NCBI GenBank assembly: GCA_964517765.1
Contig: CAZFEN010000004.1
Location: 19,299-83,298, forward strand
Reading direction: 5' to 3'
DNA: 64,000 bases
DNA from: Hydromicrobium sp964517765
GTDB lineage: Bacteria; Actinomycetota; Humimicrobiia; Humimicrobiales; Humimicrobiaceae
Position numbers and translations under genes: made by a program. This document shows positions 1 to 9,620 of this stretch, piece after piece. The notes below the pieces were generated by a model, which did not search any database, was not told the origin of the DNA, and was given only the letters and a program-made list of their open reading frames with translations. Numbering within the stretch: position 1 is the first letter of the stretch; every line of letters starts with the position of its first letter.

Positions 1-45
1 NNNNNNNNNNNNNNNNNNNNNNNNNNNNNNNNNNNNNNNNNNNNN
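1..45. other. Run of unknown bases at the window edge
   Basis: All bases are N. The run truncates the 3' end of the adjacent ispF gene. Confidence 0.99.
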
Positions 46-479
46 CCTTCTTCCCTACCGCAAAATCCCAGTCCCTCGGTAGTGGTAGCCTTTATGTTTA
101 TATCAGCCTCATTCATTTTTAAGGTGTCTGCAATGTTCTTTTTCATATCCTCAATATAAGGGGAGACTTTAGGATTCTGCATTATGAGAATGGAATCTAA
201 ATTCATTATACTAAAGCCTTTTTCTTCCATTTTTTTTCTGACTTCATCCAGCAAGGTCAGACTTGATATATCTTTATACCTCATATCGCTTTCCGGGAAA
301 TGAATTCCTATGTCCCCGAGGCCGCATGCTCCCAGAATAGCATCCATAACAGCATGCACCAGGACATCCGCATCGGAATGACCTGCAAGTCCCAGAGGAT
401 GGTCTATTTTTACTCCTCCCAGTACTAATTTCCTTCCTCGCTGGAAAGCATGGACATCATATCCCAATCCAACTCTCAT
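46..479 (-). CDS. ispF: 2-C-methyl-D-erythritol 2,4-cyclodiphosphate synthase (3' end missing)
   Basis: IspF makes the cyclic diphosphate intermediate of the MEP isoprenoid pathway in the cytoplasm. Reading the minus strand from the ATG at 479 gives MRVGLGYDVHAF, with the Asp and His metal ligands of the GYDVH motif. It is followed by a LAGHSDADVLVHA segment with the third ligand His and the conserved DADV. About 144 codons are present of the usual 155-160; the remainder lies in the N run. The gene follows ispD by 35 nt in the same direction, the usual ispD-ispF order, so the two are probably co-transcribed. Confidence 0.93.
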
Positions 480-514
480 AAAAATTAACCTTCCCTGTAT
501 TTTTTATATTTTAA

Positions 515-1225
515 TTATCTTCTGACATTTCTGGTCATAATAAGTTCCGCCAGAAACAAATCAATTGGAGTGGTGATCTTTATGTTCTCATGCCTGCCCC
601 TTACTATACTCACCTTACCGCCAATTCTTTCCACCAGACATGCATCATCCGTACCGGTAAAATTATCTTCTCTCGCCTTATTATGAGCTTTTAAAATATC
701 CTGATAAAAGAAAATCTGGGGAGTCTGAGCATACCAGACCGTATCTCTTGGAATGGTCCTGTCTATGGTACCGTTTTCCGTTATCTTTATAGTTTCCCTT
801 GCAGGTGCCGCCATTATTACCCCCCTTATTCCGGGATCTTTTTTATTTTCTCTTATTAATGTATTTATCAAAGAATCGATTTCATCCGAAGTAATAAGTG
901 GTCTTACACCATCATGTATTGATACTATTCCGGTTGAAGGAGGTAACTCGATAATAGTATTGTAAACAGATTCCTGTCTGGTGCTTCCGCCAATTACCAG
1001 TTTTTTTACTTTATCGAATGAATATTTCTCGATTATACTTTTTTGGCATAATTCCAGATAATCTTTAGGGACTGAAATATAGATTTCTTTTATTTTCGAA
1101 GCATTTTGAAAAGCAGTAATAGTATGAGCTAACATCGGTTTTCCATAAATATCCATAAACTGTTTGCTGATATCGCCTTTCAGCCTGGTACCCTTTCCAG
1201 CTGCTGTAATTATCGCTACATTCAT
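515..1225 (-). CDS. ispD: 2-C-methyl-D-erythritol 4-phosphate cytidylyltransferase
   Basis: IspD transfers CMP from CTP to methylerythritol phosphate, the step two before IspF. The N-terminus has the nucleotide-binding motif AAGKGTRL (residues 8-15). The segment VSIHDGVRPLIT matches the conserved substrate loop, and TGTDDACLVE near residue 190 is the family's C-terminal signature. Its 236 residues are the normal length. It is followed by ispF and preceded by disA 83 nt upstream, an arrangement common in Gram-positive genomes. No anomaly is seen. Confidence 0.95.
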   Translation of the reverse strand: MNVAIITAAGKGTRLKGDISKQFMDIYGKPMLAHTITAFQNASKIKEIYISVPKDYLELCQKSIIEKYSFDKVKKLVIGGSTRQESVYNTIIELPPSTGIVSIHDGVRPLITSDEIDSLINTLIRENKKDPGIRGVIMAAPARETIKITENGTIDRTIPRDTVWYAQTPQIFFYQDILKAHNKAREDNFTGTDDACLVERIGGKVSIVRGRHENIKITTPIDLFLAELIMTRNVRR

Positions 1226-1308
1226 AAATTATCATCACTACTATTTTTTTGAAAAACCTTCCAACTGCAAGATGCATAAGTTTAATAATTAATAGTATTC
1301 CAATATTA

Positions 1309-2418
1309 TTATATCTTGACTCTTGGGATTATCCCTCCTTTTCTATTATACAGGTCATTATATAAATAATATTCAGAAAACTTTTTAAGTCTTTCATGCA
1401 AAGACCGCGCCCTGATTTTTCCCATTCCGGCAACTTCGGATAATTCTTCGATATTTGCATTTAGAATATTTTTTAAATTACCAAACTTATTTATTAAATT
1501 GATAATAATCGACTGGGGAAGCCTTCTTACTTCAGAAACAATTCTTAGCCCTCTGGGGTGTATGTTTACTTCCTTTAAGCTGCCCTCGACTTCATAGCCC
1601 AAAATTTTTGCGATACTATCAAGTTTGAGCAGTTCCTTCTCACCTAACAGATTTATTCTATCTTTCAGCTCAAATGGTTCCGCACCAATATCAGTATGTG
1701 CATAATCACTTATAATATTCAAAGAATCATTTAATATATTGGTCATTAATTCTCTGGTTTGCATATTTAAAAGCTTTCCTTCCGATCCCAGTTCAGTTAT
1801 ATATTCTTTGACTTCCTTTTCCGTTCTCTGTACAATGCTTGATCTCTGAAGCACACTGGCTACATCAAAGAGTGTAGCTATATCTTCCAATTCTTTTACG
1901 GTCAGATTAAATGTAAGCTCATCCAGACCTTCTTTATATTTTTCAAGTGTCTGAAGCGCTTGATTCGCCTTGGACAGGATCACCCTCGACTCCTCGAGCA
2001 TGTACTTTGTATCACCTTTATATATAGTAACCACATCTCTTTTCGCCGAAATTGAAATAACCAGAGTATTGGTCTGCTTTGCCACCCTTTCTGCAGTTCT
2101 GTGCCTGGTACCTGTTTCGGAGGTATTTATATCCGGATTAGGAAAAAGTTGAGTATTGGCATATAAAATCCGCTTTCCGTCGGAACTCAATATAATTGCT
2201 CCGTCCATCTTGGCAAGTTCATAAAATCTGGTAGGAGAAAAATTACATCCTATATAAAATCCTCCGTTTACAAGTTTCAGCATCTCTTCCGAATCTCCGA
2301 CAACGATAAGTCCGCCTGTTTTCCCCTGCAGGATGTATTCAATACCCAGTCTGAGTTCCGTCCCGGGTGCGACTATCTTAAGGCAATCCAGTAATAATTC
2401 TTCATTTTTCTTGTTCAT
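1309..2418 (-). CDS. disA: DNA integrity scanning diadenylate cyclase DisA
   Basis: DisA condenses two ATP into cyclic di-AMP and stops doing so when it meets branched DNA. The N-terminal DAC domain (about residues 10-150) carries both catalytic motifs: DGAIIL (near residue 72) and the GTRHRTAER loop (near 103-111). A helical linker follows. The C-terminus has a helix-hairpin-helix DNA-binding segment (VAGMGKIRARSLHERL, about 328-343). Its 369 residues match the family. It starts 12 nt after clpC ends, so it is in the mcsA-mcsB-clpC operon. The small overlapping ORFs on the other strand are shadows. Confidence 0.95.
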   Translation of the reverse strand: MNKKNEELLLDCLKIVAPGTELRLGIEYILQGKTGGLIVVGDSEEMLKLVNGGFYIGCNFSPTRFYELAKMDGAIILSSDGKRILYANTQLFPNPDINTSETGTRHRTAERVAKQTNTLVISISAKRDVVTIYKGDTKYMLEESRVILSKANQALQTLEKYKEGLDELTFNLTVKELEDIATLFDVASVLQRSSIVQRTEKEVKEYITELGSEGKLLNMQTRELMTNILNDSLNIISDYAHTDIGAEPFELKDRINLLGEKELLKLDSIAKILGYEVEGSLKEVNIHPRGLRIVSEVRRLPQSIIINLINKFGNLKNILNANIEELSEVAGMGKIRARSLHERLKKFSEYYLYNDLYNRKGGIIPRVKI

Positions 2419-2430
2419 TTTCCCTTATAA

Positions 2431-4896
2431 TTAAACTTTTAAAATGCTGCTCCGGTTAAATTTCTTGATATCGAAGTATATTTTTTTATCCTTTGCGCTT
2501 ACTTCGATTCTCTGGCCGGATTTTATTTCACCGCTTATCAGTTTCTCCGAGATAGGATCCTCTATCAGATTTTGTATGCATCTTCTCATAGGTCTTGCAC
2601 CCATTGTAGAGTCATAACCTTTCTCAAGAAGCAGATCCTTTGCACTTTTTTTAAGTTCTATGATAATACCCTGCAGTTCAAGCTGCTGCTGTACTCTGGA
2701 CATCATAAGATCCATGATATTGTAAATCTGCTGTTTCTGTAACTTATGAAACACTATCACCTCATCTATCCTGTTAAGGAACTCCGGTCTGAAAGCCTGC
2801 TTCAGCCCACTCATTACCTTTTCTTTTATCTCGTCATAAGAGAGGTCCTCAGTGTTTATCTTCTTGAATCCCATCGGGTTATTTTTTTGTATCTCCCTTG
2901 CTCCCAGATTGGATGTCATTATTAACACAGTATTCTTAAAATCCACTCTTTTACCCTGAGAGTCCGTAAGGTGTCCATCCTCGAAAATCTGCAGAAGTAT
3001 ATTGAAAACATCCGGATGTGCTTTTTCGATTTCATCCAGCAGTATCACGCTGTATGGTTTTCTTCTCACCATCTCGGTCAGCTGTCCGCCTTCGTCGTAA
3101 CCCACATATCCCGGAGGAGAACCAACCAGTTTGGATACTGAATGCTTTTCCATATACTCCGACATATCTATCTGTATTAAAGCTTCTTCTTTTTCAAATA
3201 AAAATTCTGCTATGGTCCTGGCAAGTTCGGTTTTCCCTACGCCCGAAGGTCCCAGAAACATAAATGAACCAATCGGTCTTTTCGGGTCCTTAAGACCGGA
3301 ACGTGAACGCCTGATGGCTTTTGAAACGGTTTTTATTGCCTCATCCTGTCCAATGACTCTTTTGTGGAGGTCATCTTCCATTCCGAGCAGTTTTGAAGAT
3401 TCGCTTGAGGTCAGTTTATATACCGGAATACCTGTCCAGCTGGACAATACTTCTGTGATTTCATTTTCGCCAACGACTTCCCTGTCAACTTTTTTGGTCC
3501 TTATGTTTATTTCTTCTATTTCTCTTTTTTCTTTAATCAGCTGTTTTTCTTTATCTCTCAGCTGTGCGGCTTTTTCGAAATCCTGTGCCTCTATTGCTTT
3601 TTTCTTTTCACCTGCGATTTTATCAATATTTATCTCGAGTTCCTTAAGGTCCGGGGGTGCGGTGAGAGTCCTGACCCTTGACCTTGATGCGGCTTCATCT
3701 ATAAGATCAATGGCCTTATCGGGAAGGAACCTGTCACTGATATAACGGTGGGACAATTTTGCCGCAGATACTATTGCATCTTCAGTTATATCGAGACCAT
3801 GAAATGTTTCATATCTGTCTTTAAGTCCTTTTAAAATTTCTATGGTCTCATAAACAGTAGGCTCATTTATATAAATCGGCTGGAACCTTCTTTCCAGCGC
3901 TTTATCTTTTTCTACATACTTACGGTATTCATTGATAGTTGTGGCGCCTATAGTTTGAATTTCTCCCCTTGAAAGCATGGGTTTTAAAATACTTGCTGCA
4001 TCTATTGCTCCTTCGGCAGCACCTGCTCCCACCAGAGTATGAACCTCATCTATAAAAAGTATGATATTTCCGTCATCCTTGATTTCTGCCAGTACCTTTT
4101 TAAGCCTTTCCTCAAAATCTCCTCTGTATCTTGAACCGGCGACCAACGATCCCAGGTCAAGAGTAAATATCCTTTTGCCTGAAAGATTTGAAGGAACTTT
4201 TTTTGAACAGATGAATTGCGCCAGCCCTTCGACGATTGCGGTTTTTCCTACTCCCGATTCACCTATAAGAATCGGATTGTTTTTGGTCCTTCTGGAAAGT
4301 ATCTGGATCATTCTGTCAATTTCTTTCTTTCTTCCTATCAGCGGATCCAGCTTTCCTTCCTGAGCCAGAAGAGTCAAATCCCTTCCATGCTGAGCCAGCA
4401 TTTTAAGCACTTTTTTTTGATTTCTTTCGGATATGGTCTTTTCCGGCTCGGAATAATAAGACTGTTTGCTCAGGAGTTCTTTTACTTTATCCTTTACTAT
4501 ATCAAGAGTTATTCCCATACTATTCAGGACTCTTGCTGCCACTCCTTCTCCTTCTTTAAGAAGCCCCAGCAGTATATGTTCCGTCCCTATATAATTATGT
4601 CCCATTTGAAGCGCTTCTCTTAGAGATAACTCCAGGACCTTTTTTGCTCTGGGAGTGAAAGGAATATGCTCATATGATTCAGAGGTCCCTTCATTGACCA
4701 CTTCTCTTATTGCGGATCTGATGTCATCAAAAGAAATATTCAGTTCATAGAATACCCTTGAGGCCATTCCTTCCTTCTCGTTAATCAATCCAAGAAGAAT
4801 GTGCTCGGTGCCTATGTAATTCTGTTTCAGGAACCTGGCCTCATCCTGCGCCTTGACCACTACTTTTCTTGCTCTTTCTGTAAATCTTTCAAACAT
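2431..4896 (-). CDS. clpC: ATP-dependent Clp protease ATP-binding subunit ClpC
   Basis: ClpC is a AAA+ unfoldase that feeds proteins, including arginine-phosphorylated ones, to ClpP. The order of domains is a double Clp N-repeat (residues 1-145), D1 AAA domain with Walker A GESGVGKT (near 213-220), a UVR/coiled-coil segment around residue 430, D2 AAA domain with Walker A GPSGVGKT (near 550), and the D2 small domain. At 821 residues it is full length. It lies 4 nt after mcsB. No ctsR regulator gene precedes the module here, unlike in Bacillus. Confidence 0.97.
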   Translation of the reverse strand: MFERFTERARKVVVKAQDEARFLKQNYIGTEHILLGLINEKEGMASRVFYELNISFDDIRSAIREVVNEGTSESYEHIPFTPRAKKVLELSLREALQMGHNYIGTEHILLGLLKEGEGVAARVLNSMGITLDIVKDKVKELLSKQSYYSEPEKTISERNQKKVLKMLAQHGRDLTLLAQEGKLDPLIGRKKEIDRMIQILSRRTKNNPILIGESGVGKTAIVEGLAQFICSKKVPSNLSGKRIFTLDLGSLVAGSRYRGDFEERLKKVLAEIKDDGNIILFIDEVHTLVGAGAAEGAIDAASILKPMLSRGEIQTIGATTINEYRKYVEKDKALERRFQPIYINEPTVYETIEILKGLKDRYETFHGLDITEDAIVSAAKLSHRYISDRFLPDKAIDLIDEAASRSRVRTLTAPPDLKELEINIDKIAGEKKKAIEAQDFEKAAQLRDKEKQLIKEKREIEEINIRTKKVDREVVGENEITEVLSSWTGIPVYKLTSSESSKLLGMEDDLHKRVIGQDEAIKTVSKAIRRSRSGLKDPKRPIGSFMFLGPSGVGKTELARTIAEFLFEKEEALIQIDMSEYMEKHSVSKLVGSPPGYVGYDEGGQLTEMVRRKPYSVILLDEIEKAHPDVFNILLQIFEDGHLTDSQGKRVDFKNTVLIMTSNLGAREIQKNNPMGFKKINTEDLSYDEIKEKVMSGLKQAFRPEFLNRIDEVIVFHKLQKQQIYNIMDLMMSRVQQQLELQGIIIELKKSAKDLLLEKGYDSTMGARPMRRCIQNLIEDPISEKLISGEIKSGQRIEVSAKDKKIYFDIKKFNRSSILKV

Positions 4897-4900
4897 TTAT

Positions 4901-5980
4901 TTAAATTTCCTTTAATATTTTTTTTCTTATTAAGTCGGCTCTTGCCGAGTCCAGTTCATCATCGGTAACTCTGCCGCTCATCTCCAGATCAGATATAATG
5001 TGCGAATCACTTATTTTACACATAATTTTAAAGTAATCAAAATCATTTATACCATCAATTATATCGAGATCAAGCCCCAGTCTCAGTATTGATAATAACT
5101 CCAGTGATTCTTCATATGATAATATTTTAGCATATTTAAGCAAACCAAACGAACGGTATATGTTATCTTTGATTCCAAGAGGATCACTTTCCTTTAACTT
5201 GATCCTTGCTGCCTTCTCATCGTCTATGATATTTAAGCAAATCGCCTGCATTTCTTCAACTATGGCCCCTTCGCTTTTACCCAGTGTCACCTGATTGGAA
5301 ATTTTAAAAAGATTACCGATTATTTCGGAATGCCCGACAAAATACCCATTGATGAGACAGCCTACCTGATTTAATTTTTTCACAAAATCGGCAACCATGG
5401 GACTTATTGCAAGCACCGGAAGGTGGGCAATAACGGATACTTTAAGCGCGGTTCCCAGATTAAGCGGGCTGGCCGTAAGGAATCCCAGATTCTTATCAAA
5501 GGCAAAACTTATTTTTCTTTCGAAATATTTTTCGATTCCAATGACTTCTTTATAAGCTTCAAGAATATTAAGACCCGGACGGACGCTCTGAATTCTTAAA
5601 TGATCCTCCTGATTGATCATTATTATCGATGAATCTCCCCAATTCTGGCCTGATTTTATAAATAACCCCTTGCCCTGCATTTTATTTGCTGCCCCGGGGC
5701 TGATCATATAATCTTTGAAAAGCAGGTCTCTTTGTATTTTTCCAAGATTTTTAACGGAATAAAATCTGAAATCTTTAAAAACCTTTACATCGTCGATATA
5801 TTTCCTGATTTCTTTAAGTATAATATTTTTTTCCGGACCACTGCTTATATTTACAAATTTATGGTCAGTAAGATTTCTTGCCAATCTGACCCTGGTATTT
5901 AAAATAATCTTGTTTTTGTTATTTTCGGATCTCTTTTTCCCGGTCTTACTTTCCAGGAGATAGAAATTTTTACCGGTCAT
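4901..5980 (-). CDS. mcsB: Protein arginine kinase McsB
   Basis: McsB phosphorylates arginine residues on client proteins and so marks them for ClpCP. It has the ATP:guanido phosphotransferase fold: an early TRVRLARNL segment (near residue 30), the conserved INQEDHLRIQ loop (near 123-132), and a LGFLTASPLNLGTALKVS stretch (near 165-182). Its 359 residues match the bacterial family. It overlaps the end of mcsA by 11 nt, which suggests translational coupling of activator and kinase. Confidence 0.95.
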   Translation of the reverse strand: MTGKNFYLLESKTGKKRSENNKNKIILNTRVRLARNLTDHKFVNISSGPEKNIILKEIRKYIDDVKVFKDFRFYSVKNLGKIQRDLLFKDYMISPGAANKMQGKGLFIKSGQNWGDSSIIMINQEDHLRIQSVRPGLNILEAYKEVIGIEKYFERKISFAFDKNLGFLTASPLNLGTALKVSVIAHLPVLAISPMVADFVKKLNQVGCLINGYFVGHSEIIGNLFKISNQVTLGKSEGAIVEEMQAICLNIIDDEKAARIKLKESDPLGIKDNIYRSFGLLKYAKILSYEESLELLSILRLGLDLDIIDGINDFDYFKIMCKISDSHIISDLEMSGRVTDDELDSARADLIRKKILKEI

Positions 5981-6524
5981 ATATATTGCCCTCCAGTTTT
6001 TTTATTCGATCCCTTATCCTTGCTGCCTCTTCGAAATTTTCTATCATTATCTCATTTTTAAGCTTATGCTTTAGATCTTTTATATTTTTCTCCAGCCTGA
6101 TTTTCCTGTTGGTCTTTATCGGAACCTTACCTTTATTTTCAAGACTTCCCTGAATGGATTTTATGATTGGGAACAATACGTCTTTAAATTCATTATAACA
6201 ATTGCTGCAGCCGACTCTTCCGATTTTTTTTATTGTCTTTAAATCAATGCCGCAAAGGGGACATTTTCTGTTCCTGCTGTAACTTATATTTCTTAGTATT
6301 TTTTTATCTCTTACGGAATGATGCTCATTGGCTCCACTGTTAAAAAATCTATAAAGAATCCTGGTAAGGTCATTGTATGAATCTTTTTCGGTCAGAAAAG
6401 AAAAATCTTTTGCGCATTCCTTGCATAAATTTATTTTTTCTACATTGCTGCCCTGAATCTTTATTAAGTGAATGGTAGCCTCATTATCGTGACAAAAATC
6501 ACATTTCATTTTTTTAATCACCAC
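5970..6524 (-). CDS. mcsA: McsA, zinc-binding activator of McsB with UVR motif
   Basis: McsA stabilises and activates the McsB arginine kinase. Four CxxC pairs are visible: CDFC and CKEC near the N-terminus, then CPLC and CSNC mid-protein, enough for two zinc sites. The C-terminus has a UVR-type helix pair with KNEIMIENFEEAARIRDRI. An in-frame ATG five codons downstream, just before KCDFC, is an alternative start. The length of 184 residues is normal. The gene lies 88 nt downstream of lysS and overlaps mcsB. Confidence 0.93.
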   Translation of the reverse strand: MVIKKMKCDFCHDNEATIHLIKIQGSNVEKINLCKECAKDFSFLTEKDSYNDLTRILYRFFNSGANEHHSVRDKKILRNISYSRNRKCPLCGIDLKTIKKIGRVGCSNCYNEFKDVLFPIIKSIQGSLENKGKVPIKTNRKIRLEKNIKDLKHKLKNEIMIENFEEAARIRDRIKKLEGNIYDR

Positions 6525-6612
6525 TTCAGGAAATAGTCACTCAATTGCAGAGAAATTATATCATCTTTTCTAAAAGAATAAACTTAAACTGCCGGACGTG
6601 CAGCACTGAATT

Positions 6613-8094
6613 CTATTCGGGTTTGAGGAGAGGAAAAAGAATTACATCCCGGATGGAACTGCTGTTTGTCAGCAGCATGACCAGCCTATCGATCCCGATT
6701 CCTTCTCCGCCTGCAGGCGGCATTCCATACTCAAGTGCTTTTAGAAATTCCACATCGATTATACCTGTAATTCTCTCTTCTTCGATTTTACTTTTTGCCT
6801 GGCTTTTGAATCTATCCAATTGCTCCCCGGGGTCGATCAACTCCGAAAAGGCATTCGCTATTTCTTCTCCCCCTATGAAAAGTTCAAATCTTTCGACAAG
6901 ATTTTCATTATCCGGATGTCTTCTTGCCAGCGGAGAAATTTCTATTGGATAATCCTTTATAAAAGTAGGTTGGATAAGTTTTGGTTCGACAACAGCTTCA
7001 AAAATCTTATTTACGATCTTTCCCTTACCGGAATCTTTTTCTATCTCGATATTCATTCCTTTTGCCTTGTCCTCAAGCTCTTTTATACTATTCTCAAAAT
7101 TTATCTTGATCCCGCCAAACTTTTGAATGGATTCCAGCATGGAAAAGCTTTGCCACTCTGCCCCAAGATCAATATTATTTCCCCGGTAATCTGTTGTCAA
7201 TTTACCGATAGACTCCCTGGCAACAAATTTTATAAGCTTTTCCGTAAGATCCATCATATCATTGTAATCCGCATATGCCTGATAAAATTCCAGCATAGTG
7301 AATTCAGGATTGTGCTTATAAGATATCCCTTCATTTCTGAAATTTCTATTTATTTCAAAAACTTTATCGAATCCGCCTATTATCAATCTCTTTAAATATA
7401 ATTCCGGTGCAATTCTTAAATAAAGATCCAAATCCAGGGCATTATGATGGGTCCTGAATGGCCGTGCCGCTGCACCGCCCGGAATAGACTGCAGCATCGG
7501 TGTCTCCACTTCTTTAAAACCACTGTCATTCAAAAATTTTCTTACGGCATTTATTACTTTGATTCTTGTTAGAAATACATTTTTTACTTCAGGATTTACT
7601 ATAAAATCCAGATATCTCTGACGGTATCTTAATTCCTTGTCTTTTAATCCATGCCACTTTTCAGGCAGTGCCCTTAATGCTTTACTCAGCAGTTCAAATC
7701 GTGAAACGTTTATGGAGAGTTCTCCTGCGTGTGTCACAAAGACAGTTCCTTCTACACCGGCCCAGTCACCTATATCCAGGCCTAAAAATTCATCATATTT
7801 TTCTTCACCGATATTTTTTTGATTTATATACAGCTGTATCTTATCAGAAAAATCTTTTAAATCACTGAAAGTCACTTTGCCGTGTTTTCTGAAGCTTACC
7901 AGCCTCCCTGCTATTTTAAAAACCTCTTCAGACTTTTCGCCGGCTTTGAGAGAAGAATATTTCATTTTTATGTCCGAAATATCGGAACCTTTATCAAATC
8001 TGGTTTTATAAATTTTTTTACCGCTTTTTTTTAAGGCTTTGACTTTTTCGAGTTTCATCTTTAATGCTTCAGCCAGAGGTTCTTCTGACTCCAT
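6613..8094 (-). CDS. lysS: Lysyl-tRNA synthetase, class II
   Basis: LysS charges tRNA-Lys. An N-terminal OB-fold anticodon-binding domain is followed by the class II core: motif 2 region FRNEGISYKHNPEFTMLEF and C-terminal motif 3 GEGIGIDRLVML. I chose the ATG at 8094 because a strong ribosome binding site (AAGGGGG, at about 8103-8109) lies 8 nt upstream. It gives 493 residues, the normal family length. The frame stays open to an ATG at 8184, which would add 30 residues without family resemblance and has no visible ribosome binding site. Confidence 0.93.
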   Translation of the reverse strand: MESEEPLAEALKMKLEKVKALKKSGKKIYKTRFDKGSDISDIKMKYSSLKAGEKSEEVFKIAGRLVSFRKHGKVTFSDLKDFSDKIQLYINQKNIGEEKYDEFLGLDIGDWAGVEGTVFVTHAGELSINVSRFELLSKALRALPEKWHGLKDKELRYRQRYLDFIVNPEVKNVFLTRIKVINAVRKFLNDSGFKEVETPMLQSIPGGAAARPFRTHHNALDLDLYLRIAPELYLKRLIIGGFDKVFEINRNFRNEGISYKHNPEFTMLEFYQAYADYNDMMDLTEKLIKFVARESIGKLTTDYRGNNIDLGAEWQSFSMLESIQKFGGIKINFENSIKELEDKAKGMNIEIEKDSGKGKIVNKIFEAVVEPKLIQPTFIKDYPIEISPLARRHPDNENLVERFELFIGGEEIANAFSELIDPGEQLDRFKSQAKSKIEEERITGIIDVEFLKALEYGMPPAGGEGIGIDRLVMLLTNSSSIRDVILFPLLKPE

Positions 8095-8214
8095 CAGATA
8101 TTCCCCCTTGGCTCCGGCTAACTTACTTCCCACATTATTTTCAATATTTGAAGTGCCTTCTTTTATCTTTTCTTTATCCTTCATAACTTATTAACCGCAG
8201 ACTCGATTTTTAAT

Positions 8215-8682
8215 TTATTTGATTTTTATTATTTTTAATCTTTTGGTTTCTTCGGGAGTCTTGACCACTACTTCATCATCTGTTTTTCTGTTAAGCAGCG
8301 CCCTTCCCATAGGAGATTCATCCGAAATTTTGTTCTTTTCAGGATCGGATTCTATTGAACTTACGATTTTAAACTCTTTTTCTTTTTTCTTATCTAAATC
8401 TTTTACTATTACAATCGAACCCAGTTCAACCAGCCCTTTGCCGGTTTTCTTCTCAATTATAATATAATTATTTAATATCTCGTTTATTTGTTCGATTCGG
8501 CCCTCTATAAAAGCCTGTTCTGTTTTAGCATACTCGTATTCGGAATTTTCGGTTAAATCTCCTCCTGAATTTTTTGCATCTTTCAATCTTTCGGCAATCT
8601 CTTTACGCTTATTGTTTATAAGGTCTTCTCTTTCTTTTACAAGTTCTTTATAACCTTCTTTGGTGAGGTGATATTCTTTCAT
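8215..8682 (-). CDS. greA: Transcription elongation factor GreA
   Basis: GreA rescues backtracked RNA polymerase by stimulating transcript cleavage. The N-terminal coiled coil includes the acidic tip (NSGGDLTENSEYEYAK, about residues 38-53) that reaches into the polymerase channel. The C-terminal FKBP-like domain ends with ESPMGRALLNRKTDDEVVV. At 155 residues it is the standard size. It is first in a minus-strand run leading into lysS. Confidence 0.95.
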   Translation of the reverse strand: MKEYHLTKEGYKELVKEREDLINNKRKEIAERLKDAKNSGGDLTENSEYEYAKTEQAFIEGRIEQINEILNNYIIIEKKTGKGLVELGSIVIVKDLDKKKEKEFKIVSSIESDPEKNKISDESPMGRALLNRKTDDEVVVKTPEETKRLKIIKIK

Positions 8683-8815
8683 TTCTTCTCCTAATTTCCG
8701 TGACTTTATAGTTATGCCTTAATATTTATTTCAAGTACTGAGATAACAAATAATATAATTATTAATTGAGGTATTATATTGCATGATATATGAGATGTCA
8801 AAAGCAAATATTTGA

Positions 8816-9598
8816 TTAACCAAATCTTCCGGTTATGTAATCCTCTGTTCTTTTATCCCCGGGATTGGTAAATATCTTATTGGTGTCATCGTACTCGATC
8901 AACGTAGCCGGTGTACAAATATCCTGTGTAAGAAGAAATGCTGCTTTTTGAGAAACCCGGGCTGCCTGCTGCATATTATGGGTCACTATGATTATCGTAT
9001 ATTTTTCCTTGAGTTCATCCATTAAATCCTCTATTTTTTGAGTCGAAATGGGATCCAGTGCCGAAGCAGGTTCGTCCATAAGTATTATGTCGGGATTCAC
9101 CGCAAGCAGTCTCGCGATACAAAGCCTCTGCTGCTGCCCGCCTGAGAGATCCAGAGCATTTGTATTCAATTTATGCTTTACTTCATCCCAGAGAGCCGAT
9201 CTCTTCAAACTACTTTCCACAATTGAATCGAGCTCCCTCCTGGTATATTTTTTATGCAGTCTGGGACCGTAAACGATATTTTCATAAATAGTCTTAGGGA
9301 AAGGATTGGGTCTCTGAAAGACCATACCGATTCTTTTACGAAGGTCCACGACATCGATATTATTTTTATAAATATCGACACCATCGATTATTATTTCACC
9401 TTCCACTCTGGTATTGGGCAGCAATTCATTCATACGGTTAAAGGTTCGCAGGAATGTAGATTTTCCGCAACCGGATGGTCCTATTATGGCTGTGATCGTG
9501 TTTTCCCGGATATCCATATTTATATCCGTCAACACTTTTACGGTTCCATAATAAAATCCGTAGTTCTTTACTCTTATCTTTATTTTATCTTCACTCAT
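8816..9598 (-). CDS. pstB: Phosphate ABC transporter ATP-binding protein PstB (orphan)
   Basis: PstB powers high-affinity phosphate import with PstSCA. It has Walker A GPSGCGKST, the PstB-typical MNELLPNTRVEGEI after it, the LSGGQQQRLCIARLLA signature and Walker B ILMDEP. I start it at the ATG at 9598 (MSEDKIKIRVKN). The frame extends upstream to 9673 but that part overlaps purE and does not resemble PstB. No pstS, pstC, pstA or phoU is in the window. It sits 22 nt after purE at the tail of the purine genes, an odd position. Confidence 0.93.
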   Translation of the reverse strand: MSEDKIKIRVKNYGFYYGTVKVLTDINMDIRENTITAIIGPSGCGKSTFLRTFNRMNELLPNTRVEGEIIIDGVDIYKNNIDVVDLRKRIGMVFQRPNPFPKTIYENIVYGPRLHKKYTRRELDSIVESSLKRSALWDEVKHKLNTNALDLSGGQQQRLCIARLLAVNPDIILMDEPASALDPISTQKIEDLMDELKEKYTIIIVTHNMQQAARVSQKAAFLLTQDICTPATLIEYDDTNKIFTNPGDKRTEDYITGRFG

Positions 9599-9620
9599 CA
9601 AACTGATACCTGGTAACCGA

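Noticed and set aside
3131..3745. 204-codon frame antisense to clpC
   Set aside because: It is a long shadow with no start context or family resemblance; clpC on the other strand is certain.
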